DNA of 8,557 nt, taken from contig SSGY01000201.1 of NCBI GenBank assembly GCA_008017145.1, positions 1 to 8,557 of the forward strand, in the 5' to 3' direction. The position numbers and the translations under genes were made by a program. This stretch comes from Neisseriales bacterium. Its GTDB lineage: Bacteria; Pseudomonadota; Gammaproteobacteria; Burkholderiales; UBA11063. The notes beneath the pieces are model-generated. The model was given only the letters and a program-made list of their open reading frames with translations. It was not told the DNA's origin and did not search any database. Shown piece by piece: positions 1 through 6,932 of the stretch; position 1 is the first letter of the stretch, and every line of letters begins with the position of its first letter.

Positions 1-141
1 AGCTTGAAGCTAGAAGAGTAAGCGCAAGTCGAAGAAAACAATATGAAATAATATCTAACAAAATCCATCTGTTAAACCAATATGCAGAAACTGGAAGATT
101 AAGGTTGAAGAATCGAAATCAGACAGAAGAAGCAACAAGAA
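1..141 (+). other. rRNA operon spacer upstream of 5S
   Basis: This AT-rich stretch lies directly before the 5S gene, so it is most likely the 23S-5S internal transcribed spacer. I do not recognise the conserved 3' end of 23S rRNA in it, so the 23S gene probably ends just left of the window. No tRNA cloverleaf and no open reading frame with a credible start are visible. A short perfect inverted repeat (AGCTT-G-AAGCT) sits at positions 1-11 and could be part of a processing stem. The assignment rests on position rather than on sequence identity. Confidence 0.6.
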
Positions 142-142
142 T

Positions 143-259
143 TGCTTGGTGACAATAGAGACTTGGTCCCACTCCTTCCCATCTCGAACAGGACAGTGAA
201 ACGAGTCATCGCCGATGATAGTGTGGTTCGCCCATGCGAAAGTAGGACATTGCCAAGCT
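143..259 (+). rRNA. rrf: 5S ribosomal RNA
   Basis: 5S rRNA is a component of the large ribosomal subunit. The gene is recognised by conserved 5S blocks in the right order: GGTCCCACTCC near 165, TCTCGAACAG near 182, AGTGAAACG near 195, CGCCGATGATAGTGTGG near 210 and CCCATGCGAAAGTAGG near 231. The ends GCTTGG (144-149) and CCAAGC (253-258) pair to form the terminal helix I, which sets the boundaries to within a base or two. The length of about 117 nt is normal for bacterial 5S (about 115-120 nt). It is transcribed rightward as the last gene of an rRNA operon and is followed at once by an intrinsic terminator. Confidence 0.96.
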
Positions 260-268
260 CCAAATACT

Positions 269-294
269 AAGCCCAGATTATCTCTGGGCTTTTT
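269..294 (+). terminator. Intrinsic terminator of the rRNA operon
   Basis: GCCCAGA (271-277) pairs perfectly with TCTGGGC (283-289) around a 5-nt loop. The stem can extend by two A-T pairs (269-270 with 290-291), and a run of five T (290-294) follows. It starts about 10 nt after the end of 5S, as expected for termination of an rRNA operon. On the opposite strand the downstream tract is a poorer T-run, so it is mainly a rightward terminator. Confidence 0.92.
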
Positions 295-309
295 ACATGT
301 ATATATGAT

Positions 310-335
310 AAAACCTATACAAAATGTATAGAAAA
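310..335 (-). terminator. Weak candidate terminator for the rluD-pgeF unit
   Basis: CTATAC (315-320) and GTATAG (326-331) form a 6-bp stem with a 5-nt loop. Read leftward, the stem is followed by G and then TTTT. It lies about 85 bp beyond the pgeF stop codon. The stem is short and AT-rich, so it would be weak. It is proposed only because it is the best hairpin-plus-T arrangement for the leftward transcript in this gap. Confidence 0.25.
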
Positions 336-358
336 CCTAAACATCAAAGTTATTTTTA

Positions 359-398
359 TGATATGGCACAACAAGATACAAATCAATTTGTCATATCA
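359..398. repeat. Imperfect inverted repeat between 5S and pgeF
   Basis: TGATATG (359-365) is the exact reverse complement of CATATCA (392-398). Just inside it, ACAA (368-371) can pair with TTGT (388-391), and a smaller ACAAA/TTTGT hairpin is nested within. No T-run follows on either strand, so this is not a standard intrinsic terminator. It could stabilise the 3' end of the pgeF transcript, or it may be chance in AT-rich DNA. Confidence 0.35.
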
Positions 399-415
399 AA
401 TTAAATTAGCAAAAT

Positions 416-1147
416 TTATTCTTTCCAAATTAAACTTGCCATTCTACCTGTATTTGAATTTTCACGATATGAGAAAAACCAGTTATGATTACATTTTGTA
501 CAGATTGCAGGATTTGTGATATTTTGTGGGTATAACCCAGCTTGAAGAAGTTTATATTCTGCTATACCACGTAAGTTAGCCATATATTTACCCTCATTTT
601 TGCTTAAGTTAAAAAATTGTGCTGTATTAATATCATTGAGCAGAAAGCTTTTTCTTACTTCTGCACCAATTTCAAAACACTCTTGGTCAATTGCTGGTCC
701 GATAAAGGCTAACATTTCTTTTGGCTTAAACTGTGGTAATTTTCTTATTGTTTTAACAATAATGCCATCATTAAGTCCACGCCATCCTGCATGAATTGCC
801 GCAACAAAATCACCTGATATATTTGTTAGCAATATAGGCAAACAGTCTGCAGTCATGACAGCACATACTACACCTTTTTGAGTGGTGTAGGATGCATCTG
901 CATCTGGCATAGTTTGGGAGAAATCGGCTTTTACAACTCTATCACTGTGTGTTTGTTGCAACCAAAAGGGTTCATTTGGCAAATAGTTACGTAACAGCTG
1001 GCGGTTGGCTATAACATTATCAGGATCGTCATTAACGTGAGTTGCAAGATTGAATTGATTGCTACGTGTGCTAATAACTGCTTTGATATTTAATGGTAAT
1101 TTCCATGCCGGTTGCAGCAATATTGGTTTAGTCTTTGTCGTAGGCAT
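416..1147 (-). CDS. pgeF: Peptidoglycan editing factor PgeF (YfiH/DUF152, laccase-like domain)
   Basis: This 243-residue protein belongs to the YfiH/PgeF family, known to remove wrongly incorporated L-Ser-containing precursors from peptidoglycan synthesis. Family relatives also show purine-nucleoside and polyphenol-oxidising activity. The expected metal-site residues are present: His67 in QQTHS, Cys102 in MTADC and His119 in AAIHAGWRG. The C-terminal signature FFSYR (224-228) then GRMASLIW (234-241) is also intact. The ATG at 1147 has GGGA (1156-1159) 8 nt upstream, and the total length matches the family. The start lies inside the end of rluD with a 20-bp overlap, so translation is probably coupled. 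One oddity is a shortened loop after residue 28: the usual glycine-containing STR-xGGxS segment before the NL-xxH block is about 8 residues shorter than in E. coli YfiH. The family call is secure; the exact substrate is known only by analogy. Confidence 0.94.
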   Translation of the reverse strand: MPTTKTKPILLQPAWKLPLNIKAVISTRSNQFNLATHVNDDPDNVIANRQLLRNYLPNEPFWLQQTHSDRVVKADFSQTMPDADASYTTQKGVVCAVMTADCLPILLTNISGDFVAAIHAGWRGLNDGIIVKTIRKLPQFKPKEMLAFIGPAIDQECFEIGAEVRKSFLLNDINTAQFFNLSKNEGKYMANLRGIAEYKLLQAGLYPQNITNPAICTKCNHNWFFSYRENSNTGRMASLIWKE

Positions 1148-2189
1148 AAATTATTTCCCAATTACTATCATCTTCATCATCCCATTCTTCAGTATCAAGT
1201 TGTATACCAAAACTAAGTGCTGCGAGTAAATTACGCATATCATCTGCCATTCGTGTTTTGAAATTTAACGTTTTATTTGTAGTGGGATGCACGAATGATA
1301 ATTTAATTGCATGTAGAGCTTGTCTATTGAGCTGCTCAATCGCATCAACAACTTCTGGTTGATAATTAATTTTTTTAGTTCCATATACTGGATCACCAAT
1401 TAATGGAAATCCTTTATCTTTCATGTGGACACGAATTTGATGTGTCCGTCCTGTTTCTAGTTTGCATTCAATATAACAAATTTTATCAAATTGTTTTAAA
1501 ACTCGGTAACGAGTAATTGCTTCACGTCCACCATGGTCTAAGGTTACCATCTTAGTTCGATTGTGTGGGTCCCGCCCGATCTTCTTATTGATAATACCTT
1601 CCTTAAATGGGTATCCTTCAACAAAAGCACGGTATATTCGACTGACAGATCGTACTTGTAATTGTTGAACTAGGCTGATTTGTGCATTTAGTGTTCGTGC
1701 TACCACCATCAAACCTGTAGTATCTTTATCTAGGCGATGCACAATTCCAGCACGAGGTACATTAGTCAGCTCAGGATAATGGTATAGTAATCCATTAAGT
1801 AATGTACCTGACCAATTTCCTGCACCTGGGTGAACAACCAGCCCAGCTGGTTTATTGATTACTATCACTTGATCATCTTCGTAAATAACATTTAAATCAA
1901 TATTTTCGGGGCTAAATGCTTGCGATTCCTCACTAAATGGAGGTGTGACAACTACGTGCTCACCCCCCATTATTTTGTCTTTAGGTTTCGCTGGATTTTG
2001 ATTAATGAGGATGTGACCTTCTTTGAGCCAATTTGTTAATTTACTTCGTGATAAATCTGATATAATCTCGGCTAATGCTATGTCGGTGCGGATTCCTATG
2101 TAATTATTAGGAATAGTAAAATCAAATGTTTCTAGATCTAAATTTTCCGCAATGCTAATTTTGAATTCTGTGTTAATGGACAAACTCAT
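1128..2189 (-). CDS. rluD: 23S rRNA pseudouridine synthase RluD
   Basis: This is a 353-residue RluA/RluD-family pseudouridine synthase. RluD converts uridines in helix 69 of 23S rRNA (1911, 1915 and 1917 in E. coli numbering) and supports late assembly of the 50S subunit in the cytoplasm. An S4 RNA-binding domain occupies roughly residues 32-80 (ALAEIISDLSRSKLTNWL). The catalytic motif HRLDKDTTG lies at 151-159 with Asp154 as nucleophile. The blocks INKPAGLVVHPG (111-122) and LETGRTHQIRVH (244-255) are typical. Compared with about 326 residues in E. coli, it has roughly 20 extra residues at the N-terminus and an acidic C-terminal tail (DTEEWDDEDD, 332-341). The only ATG ahead of the S4 domain is the one used here. 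Its ribosome site is weak (AAAAGAG at 2199-2205, 9 nt away). The start overlaps the divergent bamD. RluD rather than RluA/RluC is inferred from alignment and neighbourhood. Confidence 0.93.
   Translation of the reverse strand: MSLSINTEFKISIAENLDLETFDFTIPNNYIGIRTDIALAEIISDLSRSKLTNWLKEGHILINQNPAKPKDKIMGGEHVVVTPPFSEESQAFSPENIDLNVIYEDDQVIVINKPAGLVVHPGAGNWSGTLLNGLLYHYPELTNVPRAGIVHRLDKDTTGLMVVARTLNAQISLVQQLQVRSVSRIYRAFVEGYPFKEGIINKKIGRDPHNRTKMVTLDHGGREAITRYRVLKQFDKICYIECKLETGRTHQIRVHMKDKGFPLIGDPVYGTKKINYQPEVVDAIEQLNRQALHAIKLSFVHPTTNKTLNFKTRMADDMRNLLAALSFGIQLDTEEWDDEDDSNWEIIYAYDKD
2058..2066 (+). promoter_or_regulatory. Candidate extended -10 promoter for bamD
   Basis: TG-A-TATAAT (TG at 2058-2059, hexamer at 2061-2066) is a perfect extended -10 element. 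No good -35 is seen 16-18 bp upstream, which extended -10 promoters can tolerate. It lies inside the rluD coding region and would start RNA near 2073, leaving a leader of about 100 nt before the bamD ATG. AT-rich DNA yields such matches by chance, so this is a candidate only. Confidence 0.4.
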
Positions 2190-3006
2190 AAAAGTGTGCT
2201 CTTTTTTTAAAAATTTAATTGCCGTTATTGTATCACTTATCGTGATTGGATGTGCTTCTGACGGTCTTGATTCTGTTCGTGAAGAAACTAAGGGATGGTC
2301 CGTTGAAAAACTTTATGCAGAAGCTAGCGATAAATTAGCTAATCATAGCTGGAGTAAAGCAATTAAGCTTTATGAAGTCTTAGAAGCAACCTATCCTTAT
2401 GGAACATATGCTCAACAGGGGATGCTTGATTTAGCATATGCTTACTATAATAGTGATACCCCGGAATTGGCTATTCCTGAGATAGATATGTTTATTCGAA
2501 CATATCCGACTAATGCTAATATGGACTATGCTTTATATCTAAAAGGTTATATCAACTATTACAATGATAATGGCCTGATGGCACGTTTTAGTAAGCAGGA
2601 TTTAAGTGAACGTGATCCAAAGGGTTTGCGCGATGCTTATGCTGCATTTGCTGAAGTTGTTGAAAAATATCCAAATTCAAAGTATGCACCTGATTCTAAA
2701 GATAAAATGAATAAGCTTGTAAATGCACTTGCGCGCGGCGAATTATTTCGTGCTAGGCATTATATGCAAATTAGGGCTTATCTCGCAGGGGTTAACAGAG
2801 CTCAATTATTGATAAAGACCTATCCCAATACTGCATATGTGGAAGAGGCGCTTGCGATTCAAGTTGTGGCTTATCGTGAGCTTGGTGAATTAACCTTATC
2901 TCAGCAAACACAACGAGTTTTGGCGATGAATTTTCCTCAGAGCCAATATGTGAAAAATCCATGGGTTTATCAGGATATGCCTTGGTATACCTTCTGGCGT
3001 AGTTAA
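2176..3006 (+). CDS. bamD: Outer membrane protein assembly factor BamD (ComL-type lipoprotein)
   Basis: BamD is the essential lipoprotein of the Bam complex, anchored to the inner leaflet of the outer membrane, where it helps BamA insert beta-barrel proteins. The 276-residue product starts with a lipoprotein signal: a Lys-containing n-region, a hydrophobic stretch (14-24) and the lipobox VIGC, with the acylated cysteine at residue 26. The mature part is a series of TPR-like helix pairs, with blocks such as AIKLYEVLEATYPYG, YALYLKGYINYY and LSERDPKGLRDAY that are typical of BamD. Length is slightly above E. coli (245) and similar to Neisseria ComL. The ATG at 2176 is chosen because it gives a clean signal peptide. 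An upstream in-frame ATG at 2152 would add eight residues (MLILNSVL). Neither has a clear Shine-Dalgarno site. Its 5' end overlaps rluD on the other strand, and it heads a tight rightward gene block. Confidence 0.94.
   Translation: MDKLIKVCSFFKNLIAVIVSLIVIGCASDGLDSVREETKGWSVEKLYAEASDKLANHSWSKAIKLYEVLEATYPYGTYAQQGMLDLAYAYYNSDTPELAIPEIDMFIRTYPTNANMDYALYLKGYINYYNDNGLMARFSKQDLSERDPKGLRDAYAAFAEVVEKYPNSKYAPDSKDKMNKLVNALARGELFRARHYMQIRAYLAGVNRAQLLIKTYPNTAYVEEALAIQVVAYRELGELTLSQQTQRVLAMNFPQSQYVKNPWVYQDMPWYTFWRS
2227..2235 (-). promoter_or_regulatory. Candidate extended -10 promoter for rluD-pgeF
   Basis: Read leftward, the sequence is TG-A-TACAAT: the TGA lies over 2235-2233 and the hexamer over 2232-2227. 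This is an extended -10 with one mismatch from TATAAT. No convincing -35 precedes it. It would start RNA near 2220, about 31 nt before the rluD ATG. It sits within the signal-peptide codons of bamD. It is the best match I see on this strand between the two starts. Confidence 0.35.
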
Positions 3007-3010
3007 TTTA

Positions 3011-3016
3011 GAGGAG
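3011..3016 (+). promoter_or_regulatory. Shine-Dalgarno site fixing a GTG start
   Basis: GAGGAG lies 7 nt before the GTG at 3024, in the 17-bp gap after the bamD stop. It is the strongest ribosome-binding site in the window. It supports GTG initiation for the membrane glycan ligase, since there is no nearby in-frame ATG. Confidence 0.8.
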
Positions 3017-3023
3017 CACAAGA

Positions 3024-4862
3024 GTGTTAAATAATAAAATTTTAGTTTGCGCGTTTGGGCTGTTGTTGGCGGTTGTGTCAATAGTGCCTTTTGCGATTCC
3101 TTACGCGTATTTTCCGGTTTCAAAATTTTATTCGGAGTCAACCAGTTTAATTGCTGGAATTTTGATGTTTGCTTTGGTTATTTGGGCAAGACCACAACTT
3201 AAGTTTTCACCAATAGCAATTGCTTCATTTGCGTTTGCTGTATTTGCGTTAATACAGCCTTTTTTTGTCCATACTTACTTTTTGGGTAATAATTATTATG
3301 TTGCATTGCTATTTTTCATTTTAGGCTTAATAGCAATTGCGGTCACAACATTGGTAGATAGTGATGATAAAACACGCGACAATGTAATGCTAATTCTTTG
3401 TTGGTCTTTAGTTATTTCAGCAACTATTCAAGCTATCATTGCATATTTACAATATTCTGGCAAGGCTGCTAATTATTCTGATTATATTTTGGTTTCAAAC
3501 CAAGGTGCGGGAGATGGTTCAAACATTTTTGGAAATATTGGTCAGCCAAATCAGTTTACTGATTTTATTTCTATTGGTGTGGTTGCCCTGTGCTATTTGT
3601 TCTTTATCGGGCAAATAAATCTAGTTGTATTCATTGCATATTCGCTATTATTTGCTTTAGCAATTACCTTTACTGCGCGTCGCGGTGTTCTATTATATTT
3701 TATTATTATGCTATTTACTGTTGCTTGGATGTGGTTACGTAACTTACGAAATCCTGAAGCTAAGATTAATTATAAAAAAACTGCACTTATTATGATAGCG
3801 TTCTTTATTGGCTTAATGGCAGTTCAATTTTTATTTCCTAAAATCGCGGTAATTATTAATTCTCATCCAGAAAGTGTTTCAACCGGTCTGAACCGTTTAT
3901 CTGGAGACGCCATTAATCAGAGTACCTATCGTCGTTTCTATGAATGGTATAAGGCTATAATTTTATTTGCTAATCACCCGCTGTTTGGTGTTGGTTGGTA
4001 TCAGTATCCACGTGAAGGTATCTACATTATGCTTACCGAGCGTTTTATGTATATTCCACAAAATATGAAGTTGTATACTCATAGCCATAATAGTCTGGTA
4101 AATATGATGGCGGAAACTGGTCTCATCGGCACTTTAATTACGGTTGGATATGGTTTAGGGTATTCAATATTTTTGTTGTTACGTCGAGTGAATACAGCTC
4201 AAGCTGTATTTGTTGTTTTACTAATGATTCCGATATTAACGCATAGTTTCCTTGAATATCCGCTATGGTATGCTTACTTCATTGTGTTATTGATTATTTT
4301 CTTAGCATTTGCTCCAGCAAAGTATACGTTGAAAAATAGCATTGGAGTAAAAGCAGTCGGTAGCGTTATTGTTGCATTGCTCATGTTATTTGCATATAAC
4401 TCATACCAAATGAATAATCAATTAATGGCTTATACGCAAACACCAACAGACTCTGATGATTTTGTTAGCAATGTAACTGGTTTAGAGCAGATTGTTGATA
4501 GTGATTCAATTTGGTCAATGTCTGCAATGATGGTGTTAGATAATTATATTATGCCTGGTTCACAGGCTACTACTGCAGTTATGTCACCAGCAGATCAGCT
4601 AAAATACGTTGATAAATTAGCGAATGCTTTACCTTATCCCGGTGCACTCTTTAAGCAAATTATTGTTCATAAGATGGCAGGTGATGATAAAGGTGCTAAT
4701 TATTATGCAGATGTGTTGGTACATGCGTATCCGTATTATCAACAACAGTTTATCCAACAATTAAGTACTGCTCCACAATTTGCTGATGTAGTGAAGACGA
4801 TGGAAGCATTCCACTATGAAGATAAATCTGAATTAAGCCAATTTTTAGGTAAAGGTAAATAA
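3024..4862 (+). CDS. pglL: PglL-like O-oligosaccharyltransferase / O-antigen ligase family membrane protein
   Basis: This 612-residue polytopic inner-membrane protein belongs to the Wzy/WaaL/PglL superfamily, which moves lipid-linked glycans in the periplasm onto proteins (PglL), lipid A core (WaaL) or growing polymer (Wzy). Hydrophobic segments fill most of residues 5-430, and one more spans about 440-458. Two blocks point to Pgl[12 protein letters not shown] (168-178), matching the PglL_A-type G-x-x-GQPN motif, and [19 protein letters not shown] (351-369), the ligase periplasmic loop with His353, His355, Asn356 and Glu364. Arg303/Arg304 precede HPLFGVGW (318-325), also family-typical. The soluble C-terminal part (about 460-612) resembles the Wzy_C_2 region of PglL proteins. 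Translation starts at GTG with a good GAGGAG site. It sits 17 bp after bamD and 4 bp before clpP. PglL is favoured over WaaL because no lipopolysaccharide genes are nearby, but the acceptor cannot be proved from sequence. Confidence 0.8.
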   Translation: MLNNKILVCAFGLLLAVVSIVPFAIPYAYFPVSKFYSESTSLIAGILMFALVIWARPQLKFSPIAIASFAFAVFALIQPFFVHTYFLGNNYYVALLFFILGLIAIAVTTLVDSDDKTRDNVMLILCWSLVISATIQAIIAYLQYSGKAANYSDYILVSNQGAGDGSNIFGNIGQPNQFTDFISIGVVALCYLFFIGQINLVVFIAYSLLFALAITFTARRGVLLYFIIMLFTVAWMWLRNLRNPEAKINYKKTALIMIAFFIGLMAVQFLFPKIAVIINSHPESVSTGLNRLSGDAINQSTYRRFYEWYKAIILFANHPLFGVGWYQYPREGIYIMLTERFMYIPQNMKLYTHSHNSLVNMMAETGLIGTLITVGYGLGYSIFLLLRRVNTAQAVFVVLLMIPILTHSFLEYPLWYAYFIVLLIIFLAFAPAKYTLKNSIGVKAVGSVIVALLMLFAYNSYQMNNQLMAYTQTPTDSDDFVSNVTGLEQIVDSDSIWSMSAMMVLDNYIMPGSQATTAVMSPADQLKYVDKLANALPYPGALFKQIIVHKMAGDDKGANYYADVLVHAYPYYQQQFIQQLSTAPQFADVVKTMEAFHYEDKSELSQFLGKGK

Positions 4863-4866
4863 GATA

Positions 4867-5475
4867 ATGCTAGAGATGAATAATTTAGTCCCTATGGTAG
4901 TTGAGCAAAGTGCTCGTGGTGAACGCTCTTTTGACATTTATTCACGTTTATTGCGTGAAAGAATTGTGTTTTTAGTTGGTGAAGTTAATGACCAAACTGC
5001 TAATTTAGTTGTAGCACAATTGCTATTTCTTGAAGCTGAAGATCCGGATAAAGATATTTCATTTTATATCAATTCGCCGGGTGGATCAGTAACAGCGGGA
5101 ATGTCAATTTATGACACTATGAACTTTATCAAATGTGATGTTAGTACAATTTGTATTGGACAGGCATGTTCAATGGGTGCATTTTTATTATCTGCAGGTG
5201 CTAAAGGTAAGCGTTTTGCCTTACCAAATTCGCGAGTAATGATTCACCAACCATTGGGTGGGTTTCGTGGACAAGCATCAGATATTGAAATTCATGCTAA
5301 AAATATCTTGTTTATGAAGCGTAAATTAAATGAAATGTTAGCGCTACATACTGGCAAGTCAATTGAGCAAATTGAACAAGATACAGATCGTGATAATTTC
5401 ATGAGCAGTGAAGAGTCAATGGAATATGGTTTGATTGATAAGGTATATACTTCACGTAGTGAGATAAAAGGATAG
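4867..5475 (+). CDS. clpP: ATP-dependent Clp protease proteolytic subunit ClpP
   Basis: ClpP is the serine peptidase that forms two stacked heptameric rings in the cytoplasm and degrades proteins fed to it by ClpX or ClpA. The 202-residue product has the full catalytic triad: Ser102 in ACSMGAF, His127 in VMIHQPLGG and Asp176 in DTDRDNF, with spacings (25 and 74 from Ser) equal to those of E. coli ClpP. The N-terminal [23 protein letters not shown] and the oxyanion segment [10 protein letters not shown] (69-78) are standard. The ATG at 4867 is only 4 bp after the ligase stop. A second in-frame ATG at 4876 would remove three residues, and neither start has a strong ribosome site, so translational coupling is likely. 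clpX follows after 8 bp. No trigger-factor gene precedes it, unlike the common tig-clpP-clpX order. Confidence 0.98.
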   Translation: MLEMNNLVPMVVEQSARGERSFDIYSRLLRERIVFLVGEVNDQTANLVVAQLLFLEAEDPDKDISFYINSPGGSVTAGMSIYDTMNFIKCDVSTICIGQACSMGAFLLSAGAKGKRFALPNSRVMIHQPLGGFRGQASDIEIHAKNILFMKRKLNEMLALHTGKSIEQIEQDTDRDNFMSSEESMEYGLIDKVYTSRSEIKG

Positions 5476-5483
5476 TAAAGGGT

Positions 5484-6725
5484 ATGGCAATTAAAAAATG
5501 TTCGTTTTGTGGTAAAGCTGAAAGTCAGGTTAAACACCTGATTGCTGGTCAGCAAGGATATATTTGTAATGAGTGTATTAAAGCTTGTGGAGAAATTCTA
5601 AAATCAGCTCCAGATGCAGGGGATGTTGCAGCACAAGTAGAAGCTGAAGAAGTTGAAAAACCAATTCCAAAGCCCAAAGAAATTGCAGCTGAATTAGATA
5701 AATACGTAATTGGGCAGGAGCAAGCTAAAAAGGTATTGGCGGTTGCGGTATATAACCATTTTCATCGTGTACGCGATACTTTGGCAGATGATCAGGATGT
5801 TGAGTTAGCTAAGAGTAATATTTTATTAATCGGACCAACTGGTTCTGGTAAAACGTTGCTTGCGCAAACCTTGGCACGTTTTTTAGACGTTCCATTTGCA
5901 ATTGCTGATGCAACGACTCTTACAGAAGCTGGTTATGTTGGTGATGATGTCGAAAATGTACTAACACGCTTATTGCAAAATTGTGATTATGATGTTGAAA
6001 AAGCTCGTCATGGAATTATTTACATCGATGAAATAGACAAAATTTCACGCCGCAGTGAGAATCCATCTATTACACGCGATGTATCAGGCGAGGGCGTGCA
6101 ACAAGCATTGTTAAAATTAATCGAAGGTACAGTTGCTAATGTTCCACCGCAAGGCGGGCGCAAACATCCTGGTAAAGAAATGATTCAACTTGATACTAGT
6201 GAAATATTGTTTATTTGTGGCGGTGCTTTCTCTGGATTGGAAAAAATTATCCAAATGCGTAGTGAGAAATCGGGTATTGGTTTTGCTGCGCAAGTTTCAA
6301 GTAAGTCAGATGTTGCCAACAAAGATATTTTTCTTAAAGATACTGAACCAAGCGATTTAGTTAAATTTGGTCTGATTCCTGAATTTATTGGGCGTTTACC
6401 AGTACATGCTATTTTACGTGAGTTGGATGAAGAAGCCTTGATGCAAATTTTGACTGAGCCTAAAAATGCTTTGCTCAAACAATATAAAAAATTGTTTGCC
6501 AAGAACGAGGTTGAGCTTAATTTTGAATCAGATGCATTGAAAGAAGTTGCTAAATTAGCATTAGCGCGTAAAACTGGAGCTCGTGGTTTACGTTCGATTT
6601 TAGAAAACTTACTGTTAGACACTATGTACGAATTGCCTAGCCAGACAGATGTTAAAAAAGTAACTATCAATGCAGATGTTGTCGCGGGTAAAATTAGCCC
6701 ATTAGTCACGCACTCTGCTTCTTAG
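5484..6725 (+). CDS. clpX: ATP-dependent Clp protease ATPase subunit ClpX
   Basis: ClpX is the AAA+ hexameric unfoldase that recognises substrates such as ssrA-tagged proteins, unfolds them and threads them into ClpP. The 413-residue product has every expected element: a zinc-binding domain with Cys6, Cys9, Cys28 and Cys31; Walker A GPTGSGKT (117-124); pore loop GYVG (150-153); Walker B IIYIDEID (178-185); RKH loop (226-228); the ClpP-docking IGF loop (265-267); the arginine-finger region EFIGRLP (300-306); and sensor-2 GARGLR (365-370). Length is close to E. coli ClpX (424). AAAGGA (5467-5472) lies 11 nt before the ATG, within the end of clpP, which suggests coupled expression. It is the last gene of the tight rightward block. 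No standard hairpin-plus-T terminator is seen directly after the stop. It appears fully functional. Confidence 0.98.
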   Translation: MAIKKCSFCGKAESQVKHLIAGQQGYICNECIKACGEILKSAPDAGDVAAQVEAEEVEKPIPKPKEIAAELDKYVIGQEQAKKVLAVAVYNHFHRVRDTLADDQDVELAKSNILLIGPTGSGKTLLAQTLARFLDVPFAIADATTLTEAGYVGDDVENVLTRLLQNCDYDVEKARHGIIYIDEIDKISRRSENPSITRDVSGEGVQQALLKLIEGTVANVPPQGGRKHPGKEMIQLDTSEILFICGGAFSGLEKIIQMRSEKSGIGFAAQVSSKSDVANKDIFLKDTEPSDLVKFGLIPEFIGRLPVHAILRELDEEALMQILTEPKNALLKQYKKLFAKNEVELNFESDALKEVAKLALARKTGARGLRSILENLLLDTMYELPSQTDVKKVTINADVVAGKISPLVTHSAS

Positions 6726-6747
6726 AGCATTAATTGTTTCGAAAAAC

Positions 6748-6837
6748 TTGACTGCTCGTTTACAAGCTCGTCACAATGCTTCTCATGTAACTACTTTGCA
6801 TTGTGTCGAGCCTCTTACTTCATGATGTGCCAGTTAA
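6748..6837. repeat. Two-tier palindrome downstream of clpX
   Basis: An inner stem pairs GCTCG (6766-6770) with CGAGC (6807-6811) and CACAATGC (6772-6779) with GCATTGTG (6798-6805). The two blocks are separated by one T-T mismatch and enclose an 18-nt loop. An outer stem pairs TTGACTGC (6748-6755) with GCCAGTTAA (6829-6837), using one G-T pair and one bulged C. Between the stems are unpaired arms of 10 and 17 nt. The sequence after the inner stem is pyrimidine-rich (CTCTTACTTC) but lacks a T-run, so it is not a classic terminator. It could be a dispersed palindromic repeat or a 3'-end stabilising hairpin for the clpX mRNA. Base composition looks richer in G+C than the surrounding gap. Confidence 0.65.
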
Positions 6838-6881
6838 TGGGTAAAACTGAATAATTCGAATAAAATTATAACTGCTAAGCA

Positions 6882-6909
6882 AATTTTGTAATATAAGCTT
6901 TAATTTTGT
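6882..6909 (+). promoter_or_regulatory. Possible promoter/operator of the S9 peptidase gene
   Basis: AATTTTGT occurs twice, at 6882-6889 and 6902-6909, exactly 20 bp apart (about two helical turns), just before the peptidase start. TATAAG (6892-6897) between them could be a -10 element, giving an RNA start near 6904 and a leader of about 29 nt. The matching -35 position is poor. In such AT-rich DNA this may be chance. Confidence 0.22.
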
Positions 6910-6932
6910 GTAACATTTAAAAGTGATGCATT

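Noticed and set aside
1..141. 3' end of 23S rRNA or a tRNA gene in the spacer
   Set aside because: No conserved 23S terminal sequence and no T-loop or acceptor-stem pattern could be found.
600..794. 64-codon open frame on the plus strand
   Set aside because: It lies wholly inside pgeF on the opposite strand, has no ribosome site and no recognisable domain. pgeF is a clear conserved gene, so this is a shadow frame.
2152..2175. Upstream ATG of bamD as the true start
   Set aside because: It adds MLILNSVL ahead of a Lys-rich n-region that already begins well at 2176, and it increases the overlap with rluD. It remains possible, but the shorter form gives a more typical lipoprotein signal.
2896..3141. 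81-codon open frame on the minus strand
   Set aside because: It is antisense to the end of bamD and the start of the membrane ligase, both well supported. The peptide has no recognisable family features.
5292..5555. 87-codon open frame on the minus strand
   Set aside because: It is antisense to clpP and the start of clpX, whose catalytic and zinc-site residues are fully conserved. It has no supporting context of its own.
6185..6709. 174-codon open frame on the minus strand
   Set aside because: It is long for a shadow frame, but it is antisense to the conserved second half of clpX and rich in Ser/Leu/Asn, as expected from reverse reading of that gene. No domain or ribosome site supports it.
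6766..6811. Inner hairpin as an intrinsic terminator of clpX
   Set aside because: The stem is strong, but the loop is 18 nt and the following bases contain no T-run, so it lacks the key part of a Rho-independent terminator.
6736..6826. Short open stretch reading through the palindrome after clpX
   Set aside because: One plus-strand frame stays open to a TGA near 6824, but it has no start codon with a ribosome site, and its sequence is dictated by the palindrome.
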